NCBI RefSeq assembly: GCF_943734655.1
Contig: NC_071355.1
Location: 239,268,027-239,332,026, forward strand
Direction: 5' to 3'
From: Sabethes cyaneus
Taxonomy: Eukaryota > Arthropoda > Insecta > Diptera > Culicidae
DNA: 64,000 nucleotides
In this document: positions 21,481-34,300 of the stretch, one piece after another
Numbering within the stretch: the first letter of the stretch is position 1
How the letters are laid out: each line of letters begins with the position of its first letter
Made by a program: the position numbers and the translations under genes
The notes under the pieces: generated by a model
What the model saw: the letters and a program-made list of their open reading frames with translations, nothing else
What the model was told of the DNA's origin: nothing
The model's database searches: none

Positions 21481-22917
21481 AAGTTTCTTTTTCACTTTTA
21501 TTTTTTTTCACTGAATATTTACAGTAGAGCAGTTCCAAGCCAAATCGTCTAAAAAAGCTGAAATCTGAAATGTACCTCTTTGATTTGGATGAAACTTTAC
21601 AAACGCGTTCGATAGGAGGAAATGTGCACCTTCCACAGGTTTTGGCGCCATTTTGATTCAAGACTCATTTTTAAAAAGGGCGTATTTATTTTCATGTGTA
21701 TTGTGTTTGAAAGATTGTATCTCGAATACTATCGATTGTACATAAATTATGTCTAAGCAAAAGTTGTAGAAAATTGGTTTCTTCTAAAAATATACACTAA
21801 AAAAATATTTTACCAATTTTTCAAAAATTTGAAAATAAAACTTAACATCAAGATATCAATACCTAATATACCATTTTTGAAAATTTTTAATTTTTTTTAC
21901 AAAAAATAGAAGTAATTTGCAAGCTTTTAAAACTTATCCTGAGATGCAGCAACTTTCATGGATGGACTTCGTAGAACAACGACTTTCATGGTATTCTTCC
22001 AGTTTGCGATTTTTCAAGTTATATGAATTTGTAATACAAATAATAATTCTTTATGTCATTTACAACAAAGTTGGTCATAATAATTATTTTTCTGAATGCA
22101 GCCGTTTTCGAGATATTCGGTACTAATAGAGTACTAATAGAATTAGTAATAAATATCATCCAGTGATAAATGTTGAACGAAAAAATTACCTGTATGTTAA
22201 ACCTGTGGAATTTGTATCCCTCGATGGAGTAGATTTAGTCCGTGAAATACTCTTCTTAAATTCTCAGATGAGCTAAGCGCTTTTCGACTTTTTCCTTACT
22301 GTCACATAGCAAAGCAGAAGCAATAAAACGCAAAATAAAACCATCCGATGAGTAGGTTTTCCCTACATTTTCCTACAGGCAGAAACAAGGCCACTTGGGA
22401 GAACTTACTTTCGTCACAAATTTCCCCTCCGCGGATTCCTATCCAGAATCAGCAGAACCAGCTGGGAAGTGATTCCGGTGGACTGTTTTGGCAGATAAAA
22501 TCGTTTGTTGTTTCCGCCTGCTTGGATTCGCGAATAAAATAAAACAAAAAAGCTATAGAAACTGGAAAGGAAAAAACGCGTGTCAGTTGCTAAATCAGCG
22601 AGATAAAAATTAATATTTAAATCAGATTGCCGTCTTGGGTGAGAGCGAGTCAGCGCGAGCACAGCACAAAAGGAAAATTTGATTTTTATAACTGCCAGAA
22701 GCTAATTTTCTCTCGCTTCTTACCAGTCAGCCAGGTGTCATTCGCATTCGCTTTCAGCTATACTAAGAAAGCGAAACATCTGAGCTGGCCCCGGGGCAAA
22801 ATGATTTTTTTTTTCTCCGATGAAATCCTTTACCGTTTTGAAGTGTGCGCGAATGCTTCTTCTTGGTTAATTGTAAGCTGGGGCTTAATGTTTGTTTTTT
22901 TTTTGTCTCATCTCCAG

Positions 22918-23051
22918 AATCCTTGGCTCAAGAGTTGGAACTCGAGCGCAAAGTGCGACAACAGGCCGCCGAAGGCGAAGGCGTCAAAGGGCCACTCCAG
23001 GATCGGTCCAATTATTACAAAAACTCCGTTCTGTACACCAGTGCCACTTAG
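22918..23051 (+). CDS. dac: Dachshund, terminal coding exon
   Basis: After acceptor tctccag the frame continues in phase (G|AA) as ESLAQELELERKVRQQAAEG, then GVKGPLQDRSNYYKNSVLYT and SAT, with stop TAG at 23049-23051. The C-terminal coiled coil (ELELERKxRQQAE) and the 'PLQDR--YYKN--L' end fit an insect Dac C terminus. With the previous exons this gives about 249 codons of the C-terminal part of the protein. The joined frame has no stops, which supports all four splice junctions. Confidence 0.85.
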
Positions 23052-25346
23052 TTCCAGCAATTATGGCTAATCTTTTCATCGCTCTCGACACCAGCAGGAG
23101 CAGCAGCATCCGCCGCAGTAGCACTCGTTCTTCTTTTTCTACTCCCACTTCTTTGGATGGGCCGGCAGCTCCTCTACCGGCAGGCGAGCACAACGCACAG
23201 CAGTCTTGTTGTTTGCCTAGCCTACTATCATCGGGTAATCGAATGTGCAATTATACTAAAAGTAAAGGATACAAACGTGAGCAAGCTATTTGATAACACA
23301 CCGAGGAAGAGCAGGAAGCAGCAAGAAAATGATACACGGCGCAAATTGGAACACGTGCAGTCCGAGCTGTTGACAAACAAGCACACATACTTACACGTAC
23401 TGCTTTGATTTTTATGTCTTCTATCAAAAGAAACGATACGACATTCGAACTGAAAACAAGATTTTAACGATAGAAAAATTTGTACTTATCTAAAAGCTGA
23501 AAAAATGACATTGTATCAGAGGAAAAAAATACATAACCTACAAAAAAAATAATCAAAAAAGTTTAATCAAACAGACACAGTCAACAAATGAACCCATTGT
23601 GAAATAGAATGCAGCAAGATCTCAACACATACACACAAAAACAAACACTCAACACAGCTACACGCACACAAACATATACTTTAGTAAAATATTGACTTTC
23701 ACAGCATGGCAAAGCGGATCGAAAATCAGTATGTAATAATTTATTTGTGGTCACTCGATGTTAAGTAGATAAAGTGTAAATCAGTCGTGGAAATATTAAA
23801 GGAAACTTAAAAGAAAAAAAAAACAAAACAAAACAAAAGAAACAGATCAAGAGAGGGAAGGGGAGCAAAGTACATATTTTTAGTACAACTCTAACTTAGC
23901 ACAAATGATTATTATTTAGATTACTTTGCCGTTATTGGGCAGTACACAAAATGTACACTTCCCGCGCTCTTAGGGGGAGGGGGGCGAGCATCTAAGGTGG
24001 GGATGGTTCGAACCTTTTGTTGTCAGCCATATTTTTTTCAGTAAATTATTTGTAATTAAAGTTAAACTTTCTTCGTTACAGTGAAAATAAACAGAAAACG
24101 AAATAAACCTTGCATGATCTTTCGAACGGAACCGTACTGTACTTGTAATTAGTAACCGATAGAAGTCATATAACTAAAATGATAAAAAAAACATATTTAA
24201 CGCAACTTAGAATTGTGAATATAATGATAGTTTTGTGTTTTTTGAAAGCAAGCAGATAAGGGTTAAATAGACACGTAAGCTCATTCACGAATGTCCGTTT
24301 ATGTCACACAAACACAAACAACCACACTCGTACATACACACAGACTCTCATACACGCGCACACTTGAAAAGTACTTAGTATTTTTCCAGGTTGATTTCTT
24401 CCAGATAAAAAAAACATGAAAATTTATCCATCTGTTTTATGAGCGAGTATTAGACAGCACAATCTAGTGATAGTGATTGTGTTTCAAGCAAAAAACAAAA
24501 AAAAACAAAAGAAGAAAACTTTTGCCCTAAATAATGTAATGATGAGTATTACTATTTTCTACCGGTTAAGTAGTTGGATTTTATTTTTACTCAAACAGCA
24601 CAAAACAAAACAGAAACAAGAAAAACACAACTTCATATCTCCGTGAATTTCTCTTCCGCATTTAAATGTGAACCAAAATAGCAAACAAGCTGATTGATTA
24701 GATCGTGACTTATTTATTATTGCTTTATGTATATTTTATATTATTTTGAAGTGTCGCAAAAAAACACACAGACAAGCGTTATTTATCAGAAGAAAATAAG
24801 GAAAAAAAGAAGATAATTGACATTGTATCTATACAACATGCATAAATAATTAACCAGTAAGTAACTGACACACAAGCAACATTTGAAACTGACTCGAGCA
24901 AAAACAAGCAAAAAAAAAGGGTTGGCATTTCTGGCTAAACACATTTACAACAAGTGATCTGAAGGAACACAGTCGGAAGCAGTTTTTGAGCCCGGCCGGC
25001 AGTATTCGTTAAATTATTCGCAACGAATAATTTCTGTTTTATTTTTATTTTATTTTTCGACAAACGTACTTAGAAGAAGGGGCTTATTGTTATAAATTGT
25101 GTGTGAGCAGTCAAATAGCAACAACGGCGGCGGGCTGCCCTTAAATTGGACGGCGGTCGAAGCCGGTAGAGAAATAAAAAAACAAATTACTGTTCGATGC
25201 ATATTGAAGCAAGAAATGATTTTTTTTTAAATGGTAATAACCAATGGTAAATCATGAGATACAAAAAAAAACAAACAAAAAATACACGAAAAAAAATGAA
25301 ATGCTGTAATATGAAATGCTCTGTGCTATTAGAAAGGTCAAATAAA
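23052..25346 (+). other. dac: Dachshund 3' UTR and poly(A) signals
   Basis: This long AT-rich 3' UTR (about 2.3 kb) has no competing ORF. It contains many A-rich and CA-rich simple stretches (for example 23620-23680 and 24300-24360) and TTTATT/ATTTA words. Candidate poly(A) signals AATAAA lie at 24086, 24102 and 25341; the last is followed by the end of the A-rich composition, so I place the distal end there. That is inference without transcript data. Confidence 0.6.
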
Positions 25347-25689
25347 CTACCAAAAAATAGTTAGGCTTATCGTTGTTTGCCAGACCGTTGGATACATCAC
25401 AGCTTTTGCACTATTGCTGATGACCGTTGGTGGCAAATGCACCATTCTACTATGTGATAAAGCTGGATGCTGAAGTTTTGGAATTGGCTGCGCTCGTGAC
25501 AACAAGAAGACATCTCATGTCATTTGCAGCTGGTCACCCGTAACGGCAAACAATTGAACAAACATCTGAATGGGGTACCATTGCCGAAGGTAGCTGGACA
25601 AAAAGAGACTGCTCAACCCTCCTTATTAAGCTAGCGACATGGGTTGGATTATTTTTAGACACAAATTGTGCCTCTTCTTTCGTCTACTG
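25347..25689. other. No recognisable feature
   Basis: Intergenic sequence downstream of dac with no motif I can name. Confidence 0.4.
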
Positions 25690-26110
25690 TATAGAAGACA
25701 GAGCCGGCGCTAGCCCATTTGTCGCTCCACGCAAACCCTTAAAATGGTGCCCCCAAAGTTTAGTCGTAAAAAGTAAGTAAGGATGTGTCGAGACCCTCAA
25801 TGAATTGACGATGAATAGCCCAGGAACGAGTACAGTGGAGAGAACTTCTTGATACGGCACGAGCGACCTTGGCACTTCCTCCAAAAGGGCCGCGAATAAA
25901 GAGTTCCCACGCATCATTAGTTCGCTGACTTCCAAGCCGCATATGATACCATCGACCAAAAAGAGCTCGACGAGCGTAGCTTCCGCAGAAAGCTCCCCAA
26001 ACTGAATCAATCTACGAAGAACGGTACACAGGGTAGTGTTCGGATCTCGGATAGATTGTCGAGTGCATTCGAATCACACTGAGAGCTTCACCAAGGTGAT
26101 GGTTAGCGTT
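25690..26110 (+). pseudogene. Non-LTR RT fragment
   Basis: At 25925-26090 the + strand reads DFQAAYDTIDQKELDERSFR, then KLPKLNQ and 'GSVRISDRLSSAFESH-ELHQGDG'. This is the RT palm block (F-AAYDT-DR) followed by the 'V-I-----S-F----GL-QGD' block. One stop replaces the expected Arg before the GL-QGD equivalent. The left part (25750-25910) includes a GTAAGTAAG tail-like word at 25771 and may belong to a separate 3' fragment. Confidence 0.6.
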
Positions 26111-26269
26111 GCCAGATATTGCTGAGCAAAAATCGGTAGTCTGGTCACCTAAGGGCAGCGTTGCCAGACTTTGCTGAGGAAAAATTCGTATTTTTATCAC
26201 CGGAAAAAGGTTACTCTTTCGTTTCAAAATTCATAAAGAAACAAAATTTTATCAAATTTCAATTTAAAC

Positions 26270-28700
26270 ATAAATATAACCGGCATTTGTGTTTCATTTG
26301 CTGGTTTTTCATTTCTTTCCAGCGATTTGTTGTTTTTTATTTATAATCTTTTCTTGCGTTTTTGGTTGTTCTTGATGGTGTCGCTTTGTTCTCATTTAGT
26401 CATTTGTAGTCTGTTTTAGCATTGAAGGTCGCTGTTTTGCTGTCGTTCAATCGTCTCTTCATCGTCTTTTCTGCATATTTTCTAGTTTTTGCGTCGTTTT
26501 TTATAATCTCTCTTGACATTTATTGACACTTTTTTAATGCTTATTCGATGTCCTTCATCGTATTTTATTTTCATCAACTTTTCGCCCACTTTCGCTGTCT
26601 TTTCGCCGCCTGTTCGTCGTCTTTTGGTTCTCCATTTGCTATCGTGTTTTTGTTGTCTTTTCATGGCCTTTTCGCTATCTTTACATCACCTTTTTGGTCG
26701 TCTGTTCGTCATTTGTTGACCACCGGTTTTGCATTTTTCATCTTGTTTTTTCAACGGCTTTTTACCGTTTTTGTCGTCTGTTTTATTGTTGTTGGCACTT
26801 TTTGAATGATTTTTTATCGTGTTTTCTGTATTCTGTATTCTTTTCGTCGTTTGTATTGAATTTTCGTGTTATTTTCGTCGTCTATTCGTCATTTGCATTC
26901 TCCGTTTCTGGTATTTTTCGGTCGTTTTTGATGTTTTTTGTTGCTGTATTGACGACTTCTCGACGTCATTTTGTCGATTTTTTTTAATTGTTTTTTGTCG
27001 CTTTTTTACGTACCTTTTTACGTCGTTTTGTTTGCTTACAAAACAACAAAAATGTCTTTTCACCGTCTTTCTGTATATTTGCAATCCTTTTCGCATGTTT
27101 GGTCGCCTTTTGACGCTTTTTAAACGCCTTATCTGCTTTTGTAGACGGTTTTTTGGCGTGTTTGCGGTTGTCTTTTTGTCGGCATTGTATTGTCTTTTTG
27201 CATGTTTTGTCTAGTTTTTTTATGCTTCTGAAACGATTTTTATTGTCTCTACTTCGGCGTCTTTTTACCATATTTTTAAGATATTTCCGTCCTTTGTGTG
27301 TCGCTTTTTGTCCTCTGGTTTTGGCCGAAAAAGCGACAAAATTTCGGAGGCTTTTTACCGTTTGCATCGTCTTGCCTTTTTTGTCGTTTCGTCGTTATTT
27401 TGTCCATTTGATTTTTTTTTTATCTTTTTATCGTTTTTTGTCGTCGTTCTGCCGTTTTTTTCTGTTTTTTCGTCATTTTTTTGGCATATTTTCGTCGGCA
27501 GTCAACAAACAGTTCAGAAAATTGTTTCATTTTTGCTGTCTTCTCGTCGCCTTTCTATAATCTTTTTAATCGTTTTGTGTCGCTGTTTTGTTTTTTTTCT
27601 GCATCCATTTATAGACATTTCTTTTTTTTATCGTCTTTTCATTGTATGTTTTGCCTACACATCGTCACTTTTTCGTCATTTTTCAATCGTCTTTTCGTCA
27701 ACCTTTTCGGTACCTTTTCACCGTCTTTTTGTCATCTTTTTGTTGTCTTCTCTTCATATAAGTCGTCTGTTTGTCATCTCTCTGCCATGTTTCTGTCGTC
27801 TTATCATGGTCTTTTTTCGAGGTATTTTCGACTGCTGTTCGTCGTTCCTTGACATCTGCTTTTGGCATATTTTGTCGTTTCTTTGTCAGATTTTGCCGAT
27901 CTTTTTCATCTTTCTTTTCAGCGTGTTTTTAACCTTTTTTTGTTTTGTCGCTATTTTGGCTACTTTTCATCATTTCATTGTTGTCTTTCCGATGCCTTTT
28001 CACCATCTTTTTGACATCTTTCTGTAGTATTTGTGATTTTTGTTGCGTGTTTTCGTCGCATTTTCGCTGCCTTTACATAGTTTCTTTGTCTCTGCGATTC
28101 AGTTCAGCGATTTGTTGTCATATTTTATCGTCTTTCATGGCGTTTTGGATTGATCGCTTTTTTGTCGTCTTTTTCCAATGACCTTTTCGACAGTTTGCCA
28201 TTAAGTTTTTGTCATGTTTCCGTCGTCGTTTTGCTTTCCGTGCATCCTTTTGTCGCCTCTTCGTCGTCATTTTGTCGCCTATTTACTGTCTTTTTGTCGT
28301 TCTTTCGTCATCTTATTGTTGTCTTTTTGTCATGTCTTCGTCGTATTTCTTTTGTACTTCCATTGTATTTTCGTTATTTGTTTGTTTTATCTTGCGTCCG
28401 TTTTTTGCTGTTTTGGCATCTATTCGTCGTCATTTTGTCATCTTTTCATAGACTTTTATTGTCGTTTCTTTTGTCGCCTTTTTGCCACTGTTTTAGCGTC
28501 TCAACGTCTTCATCGTATTTTTGGGTTTTTCCGATTTTTTATCACGGTCTTTCATCGTGTTTTCGTTAACTTTTTATCGTATTTGCACTATCCCTTAAAC
28601 AATTTTTCGACATATCGCACTTTTGTTGTCTTTTGTTTGATTTTAGACACCTTTTCAGCAATTGAAATCAAAGAAATACGTAACTTTTTTTAACATCGTA
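26270..28700 (+). repeat. Pyrimidine-rich degenerate satellite, 2.4 kb
   Basis: Nearly the whole tract is built from words like TTTTCGTCGTCTTTTTGTC, with 'CGTC/GTCATC' punctuating T runs every 10-20 bases. No unit is exactly repeated and the + strand is strongly T-rich. Open frames up to 243 codons occur on both strands, but their translations are only F/S/V/C/L (or K/R/Q/N on the other strand) and are a result of composition. The tract is best read as an old, mutated minisatellite. Its left edge lies after a short duplication ('gcgttgccagatattgctgag' and 'gcgttgccagactttgctgag', 26107 and 26158). Confidence 0.75.
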
Positions 28701-29599
28701 ACATCGTTTTTTGTTATGTTTTCTGGAAAGCTTACATATTCAATGTGTTTTTAATTATCGCATAGAAGGAGTAAAGCTAATAAGCGCAAATAAGATAAGG
28801 ATTGCAGCTACTAGGTTATTAAGATTATCCTCATTCGTTCGACAGTAGTGAAGTTCTATCGAACTACAGAAATTTTATTAGTAACTGTTAATATGTGCGG
28901 AGAAGCAGAGACGAAAATATTTCACTTTCAACCAGGAAAATTTATTATCAATAAAAATTACTATGATTAGCCAATCTGGGAGCCCAAAGAGTGAAAGAGT
29001 GAAGAATATCATGTCATCAACGCATGTAACGGTTCTATTAGCCGTCAAAGTGAAAATTGCAAGTTCGAATTGACAGCATCGCAGCATTAAAGTAAATCTT
29101 CCCTTTTTTCATTACTCATTAGAGTAGTAAACTCTCATTACTATTCTGATCGCTTCTTTCTCTCAGAAGAACTCTGCAAGAAGCATTCATAAGAAAAGCA
29201 ACGAAAAGCCTAGGTGTCACATTCCGTTATCGAAACTTGACCTTCTGTTTTTATACGACAGACTTGGCAGCCAGCTGTTAGAGTACAGGACTATTGCAGG
29301 GCCAGTTGCTACGGTTCTATTGACTCTAGCAGCATTTCCTAGACGAAATTCGAACATACGACGACTGGCTTATTAGGCCAGCATTATACCTCAAATCCAA
29401 CCGGTTGGCAACATTCATATTGGCTTTTAAAAACAAAGGTAAGCTTTTCGAGATATTATTCACTTGAATGTATTTTCAATCTTTACCATAAAGTTGTTGA
29501 AAATCCGTAAATACAAGCGATTGATCCGTAGGTCCGTAGAAAATTTCTAAATCCGTGGAACTACGGACAAATCCGTAGATCTGGCATCACTGGCTGATG
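28701..29599. other. No recognisable gene
   Basis: AT-rich sequence. The piece 29490-29590 repeats 'ccgtag/ccgtgg' words and ends in 'ggcatcactgg', which may be a decayed hAT-type terminus. Nothing firmer is visible. Confidence 0.35.
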
Positions 29600-30235
29600 G
29601 TCTCTCATGGCTGCTGTTCAATATAGAGGCAGAATCGAGGTAGATCGACGACGATGAGTTCGATGAATCTGCCTACCTTGGCTCACTGGTAACGACAAAA
29701 ATGACAGCAGCTGTTAGATTCGACGGCATGTTATCTGCAGAAGCCATGCTTACTATGGGCTTCACAGTCATTTGCGGACGAACAGGCTAAGCTCCTGTAC
29801 AAAGTGCATCCTGATACATGACGCTTGTTAGACCGGTTGTTCTCTACGGGCGTGAAACGAGGCTAATGCTTCAGGAGGACCTGCGAGTGCTCAGAGTTTT
29901 CGAAAACGAGTGCTTAGAACGATCGTTTCGAATCATGGTAGGATCAGGCCATTTGATGTCAAGTGTCAGTGAGGAACAAGGCGGGTACGGCGTATACAGG
30001 TGAACGAAGGATGGAGGTGGCGGATGAACCATGAACTAGTACAGCAGGGCATGTTGCTAGAATACCGGACAACTACCCTGCAAAGATGGTGTTTGCTTCA
30101 TATCCGGTAGGAACGCGGATAGGAGCGCAGCGAGTAAGATGGAAAGCAGTAACCTATAACCGAGCAAACTGGAGAAATTTTGTTTATCAGGCATTATTTT
30201 TGGACGACAAGTCAACTAAGTAAGTAAGTAGGCGA
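29600..30235 (+). pseudogene. 3' end of a non-LTR element (RT thumb/C terminus and GTAAGTAAG tail)
   Basis: The frames read 'AYLGSLVTTKMTAAVRFDGM', then 'MTLVRPVVLYGRETRLML' and 'LRVLRVFENECLERSFRIM', the equivalents of 'YLGSLVT', 'LIRPVLLYGAETW' and 'LRVFE-K-LR-I-G' at the C terminus of mosquito I/Jockey-type pol. The fragment ends with 'aactaagtaagtaagtag' at 30219-30235, the (GTAA)n tail. It is 5' truncated and interrupted by stops. Confidence 0.7.
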
Positions 30236-30339
30236 GCTCGATTTTATGTTGCTAGAGGAGGAGGAGGAACCTGTACCAAAAAATCTAAAATTATATTAAT
30301 CGTTATTTATTTACAACCGTTATTTTATTGATTACTTAA

Positions 30340-30400
30340 TTATTTAGTATACCGGTCTTTTAACCGTAATACCGAAACCGAAATGGCGCCCCATCAAAGT
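30340..30400. repeat. ACCGGT/TACCG-rich terminus-like block
   Basis: The words 'ataccggtcttttaaccgtaat' and 'accgaaaccgaaat' resemble the block at 62405-62520 ('ccggtagtaccggtag...'). It may be one end of the same dispersed element family. No partner end is identified. Confidence 0.35.
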
Positions 30401-30424
30401 GACGCTTCAAGCAACTGCTTGTTT

Positions 30425-30795
30425 TGCTTAAGGGAAGCGCCTGTCCTGACTGTAGAAACCACCGACCGAGAAGTTTTAATCTAACTTTGTGTTTACTGGC
30501 GGGACGACGACACTATGCAGGCACATGCAGGCTTAAAAACATGTCAAAATGTTCCGGTTCCCATACGATCGCCAAAGCTTCTTTGTCCAGTGTTGAATAC
30601 CTTTTTCCGTTCAACACTTGCTGGCGTTCTCGCTAGCGTCTGTTATAAGTGTTGTTTTATATTGAGGGGTGTAGAAAGCTAGATGTTGAGGATCTGTCAA
30701 GGCTCGTTCAATTTCAGTAAATGTTCGCTTTACATCTTTCGACCATCGAAATTTAATTCCTTTGGTTGTCCATGAAGCCGAATGGGCTTCCAACT
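30425..30795 (-). pseudogene. Ty3/gypsy pol fragment (RT end to RNase H)
   Basis: The minus strand reads KFRWSKDVKRTFTEIERAL, then 'LAFYTPQYKTTLITDAS', the start of the RNase H fold with its first Asp (TDAS). After a break comes 'KRYSTLDKEALAIVW', the 'RYS-tEkEaLAivw' box. The order is correct for gypsy-type pol. Sequence between the two boxes is missing and there is no LTR, so it is a dead fragment. Confidence 0.7.
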
Positions 30796-31379
30796 AAGGC
30801 GCCATAGAGCATGAGAGCCTGTTTTAAAAAGTCTTCTGGGGGCCCACCTGTGAAAGGTATTTCTATAAACTGATCACTGTGCAAGAATACCTAATTTTAA
30901 ATTTTTGATTTTAATTCTGAAGTGAGTTTCTTCCCATATCCGACACTTCCAATCCGCCTGATGACGGTTTTCCGCACCTAAAGCTGGAACAAACGCACCA
31001 AGACCTCTCCGACATATCAGGTTATATCTATAAGCTATATTCACCTTTACCAATTCTAAACTTCATATTTTGCGTTAGACACATTCCAAGCTTTTGCCCT
31101 GACAAAAGCATACAACGAACAGGGTTTAGACTCCGGAGCTTTAGCGTTTCAGAACCACGATTTTGGTCCAGATGTACCAGAATTCCCGAACAGAAGTACG
31201 ACTCACAGACAGAACCATCCGGACAAAGCAGTTACGTACAAGGAGCAGATTTGTCTAGAGTTCTAGACCATCCGAGAGCGGATTTGGATCCTTGCCGAAG
31301 GCTGTCCATGAAAGGTATTTTCAAAATGGACATTTTGTTTAAATTATTATTTCCGCATTTTTGCATATAAAAATTCTTA

Positions 31380-34300
31380 GGCGAATTCGATATGCTGGTG
31401 ATATCATTGGACTAAATCTATCAGCCGAAGAAAAGGACGTTGCATTGCCAAAGGTACGAGCACAACTAGAAGGTTCCCAAAGAACAGTAAAGCAGCTGAG
31501 GGCCAAAATAAAACGAGCATGGAAGATCTGATGAAAAACTTGAAGGCGAAAACATGTCGGAAACAGCCAATTCCTTTCTTCAGGTAGGGTAATTGATCTT
31601 GAATGGACCTATTTAGCGCTTTTTAACACCACCACTCGCACTCCTGCTCAATTTACTCGTCATTTATAAATAATATGTGGTGATGTTACTATTTGTTGGA
31701 AAGTACCACCTTTTTTCTACATTATCAGTACTTTAAAAATGTATAATTGATGAAACTTTTATTAAATATATCGTTTTTTGCCAAAGCCTTTTTTTGATCT
31801 TGAATGGACCCAACATGATCTTGAATTGGACCTATTTTTGATTTTGAAATGGACCTAAATTAGGATTGTCATAGTTTCTTCCATGTAAATGAACAAAATA
31901 ATAACAAAGATTTTTTTTTAATAGTACAACTATACTACTGTTATTCATTAATAGGACACAAGGTTGAACAGCTTTTACCTTTCTTATACTCTGTTAGAAA
32001 GGTATGAAAGTCGGTTGAAAAATTTGAAATCGGTCACAGTCACCGAGGGTCTTGTTTTTATGTCAGCCCAACAATTGAACAATGTTTCAGTGACTTGATA
32101 TGCGTTGTGTATGTATCTGTGTGTGACATTTGTATATTGGGAATTTATTATTACCTGTTGTTCAGATATGGTTGAAACGATTTCCACGTCATAAAAAAAT
32201 TATGTCGCCTATTAGTTTCAAAAATTTAAACCATTCATTAAAAATATGTAATATAACTTGTATTAAACGTAGTTTATCAAGTACAGCTGGGTTCGAGTTT
32301 TTATTTAGTGACTACATATTTCGAAAGGTCAGACTTTTACTGACGTAGGACTACGTCTTACTGCAATGCATCTAAAGGTTTGCGACAGCCCCTGTCGAAT
32401 ATTTTGAATATAAAACCGTTGCAATCGTGAAAAATTCGTTAATTAGTGGTAATTATTCAATTTTTGACACATTTATATGCAATTTTTTCAGTTGAAAAAT
32501 GGTCTAGATTTTGCCAAGGTTTCGATTTTGGCAACATAGGCGACACGCATTTGTCGTCAAATTCGAAATCATACTGTAAATGGTGCTTGAAAAAATTAGA
32601 CTTGGTAATTCTACTAGGTTTAAAGGTAAGCTTAGATACTAGGTTTTAATTTTAAATGATAGTCGATGAAGAACTGTACCAGATAGAAAATAGGAAGATT
32701 CAAAAATGAATATTTTAGATCTCAGAGTCACTCAATTTCGGTGGACAAGGAGGTATTAATTTTGTCACAAGTCAAAGGGAAGAGGTGCTTAAAGAAAACT
32801 TTACATCCCCCAAGAAAAAAATCAGAGGGGTTGTGTTTAAGATACGACCACGGATGACGTAGTACAACGTTAGTCCGGTTGCATGATTTTGAATATTTTA
32901 CTAAACTGATTTTTAATCTATCTGTCAATCGACCAAAAGGTGATGTGAAGTCAACCTGCTTACTTATCGGCGGAATATAAGGCCTTTGCAAAATATTTTT
33001 TAAGTTTTTGTCACCCCCCCCCCCCCCCTTTGGAAATTGGCTTGAAAAATCGGGGGGCTAAAAAAAATTTGTAGGATATGAGTATAAAATCAATTGTCCG
33101 TGGGCTCTACAGCCTGAAAAACTCGAAAAATGAGTGTACTTAACACTTCTAGCACAAAACAGAAATGGAAATTCGAATTCGGAGTTTCCGAATTCCATTT
33201 TATACTAATATTTGCAATTTTGTTTTCATAAGGGAACCTCTTCCCCTTGCCCCTACGGCTCCTTGAAGATAGTCGTTCAAAAAAACCATGAATTGCGGTA
33301 CCATGGATTGGCGCTGGGGGGCTTATCCGAATTGAAAAATTCCAAAACGACATGAAAGAACATTAAATTATCTCGTGTTTGATCCATCCTTTTTTAGAAT
33401 TCGAACACATAACAGAATGGCGGACATTGAAACATAAAAGTATGGTTTTTAAGCGAAAAAATTGACTTTAAACATTTCTAAAAAATTCAAAAATTACACT
33501 ATCAAGAAAAGGGTGGGTCAAACACTAGATAATTTTGTTGGCTTTCAAACAAAAAAAGGATCATAAGAATTGCTTGAGCCGTTCTTGAGATACTTATGGT
33601 ACCGACTTTCAAAACCTGGTTTCGAGAAAAACGACGTTGAAGTTTTTACTCGTTGTTTAATCGCTCCAGACATGCGCGGTACAAATAGCTGTAACTTTGT
33701 CAATATTTGGAATTCATGCAAACGACTTCAAGCACATATGGTCAAAATGTTAATCTTTCGAAATAATCAATAAAAAAATTTAGGTTTTAAAAAATTGAAA
33801 AGGTACTATGCCCCCTTAACAGAAGACAGTTAGTATCCATCTTATCTTTTAATCAATGATGGTTAAAATTCTGGTACAATACTGAGAATAAATTAAGTTT
33901 ATATTGTTTTAAGCATAAAATGACATATGTTAGCTAACTAATTAGGAAGACTTTTTAGTTTCAAAACTAGAGGCTACAATGTACAAACACTATGAAGCAA
34001 CTACGAAAAAGGATGAGTGATAGTTAGTTTTATCAATATAATTAAGTTTTTATTTAGGCTATAAATCAAGCCTACTTTCAATATCCCGCGCTTATAGATT
34101 AATTATAAACGGAGATACTATAGTGACAACAAGCAGTTTTATGGAATATACAACGGCGTGTTCGTTAGTGGTAGGCAATGACAGCTACCGCCAGTGATGT
34201 CTCGGAGCGCAAAACTAGGTCCATTCTAAAATCAATACTAGGTCCATTCAAGATCAAAAAAGGGGGTTAACATTTTTAAGGAATTTGAAGATTTTACTGG

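Larger units (their letters stand above)
11374..22917 (+). other. Dachshund intron, 11.5 kb
   Basis: It runs from gtaagt at 11374 to a T-rich acceptor (tttttttttgtctcatctccag) at 22917. The part 11374-13760 is free of recognised transposons. It holds low-complexity stretches (CTGCTGCTGCTGC near 12961, CGTCGTCGTCG near 13240) and short polypurine tracts, and is the likeliest place for dac regulatory elements, though no site can be named. The rest holds transposon relics listed separately. The stretches 15000-15800, 16640-17050 and 21500-22600 show nothing I can name. Confidence 0.75.

Noticed and set aside
26513..28693. Several long open frames (up to 243 codons) on both strands
   Set aside because: Their translations consist of a few residues dictated by T/CGTC composition; overlapping frames are equally long on both strands; no domain or splice context.
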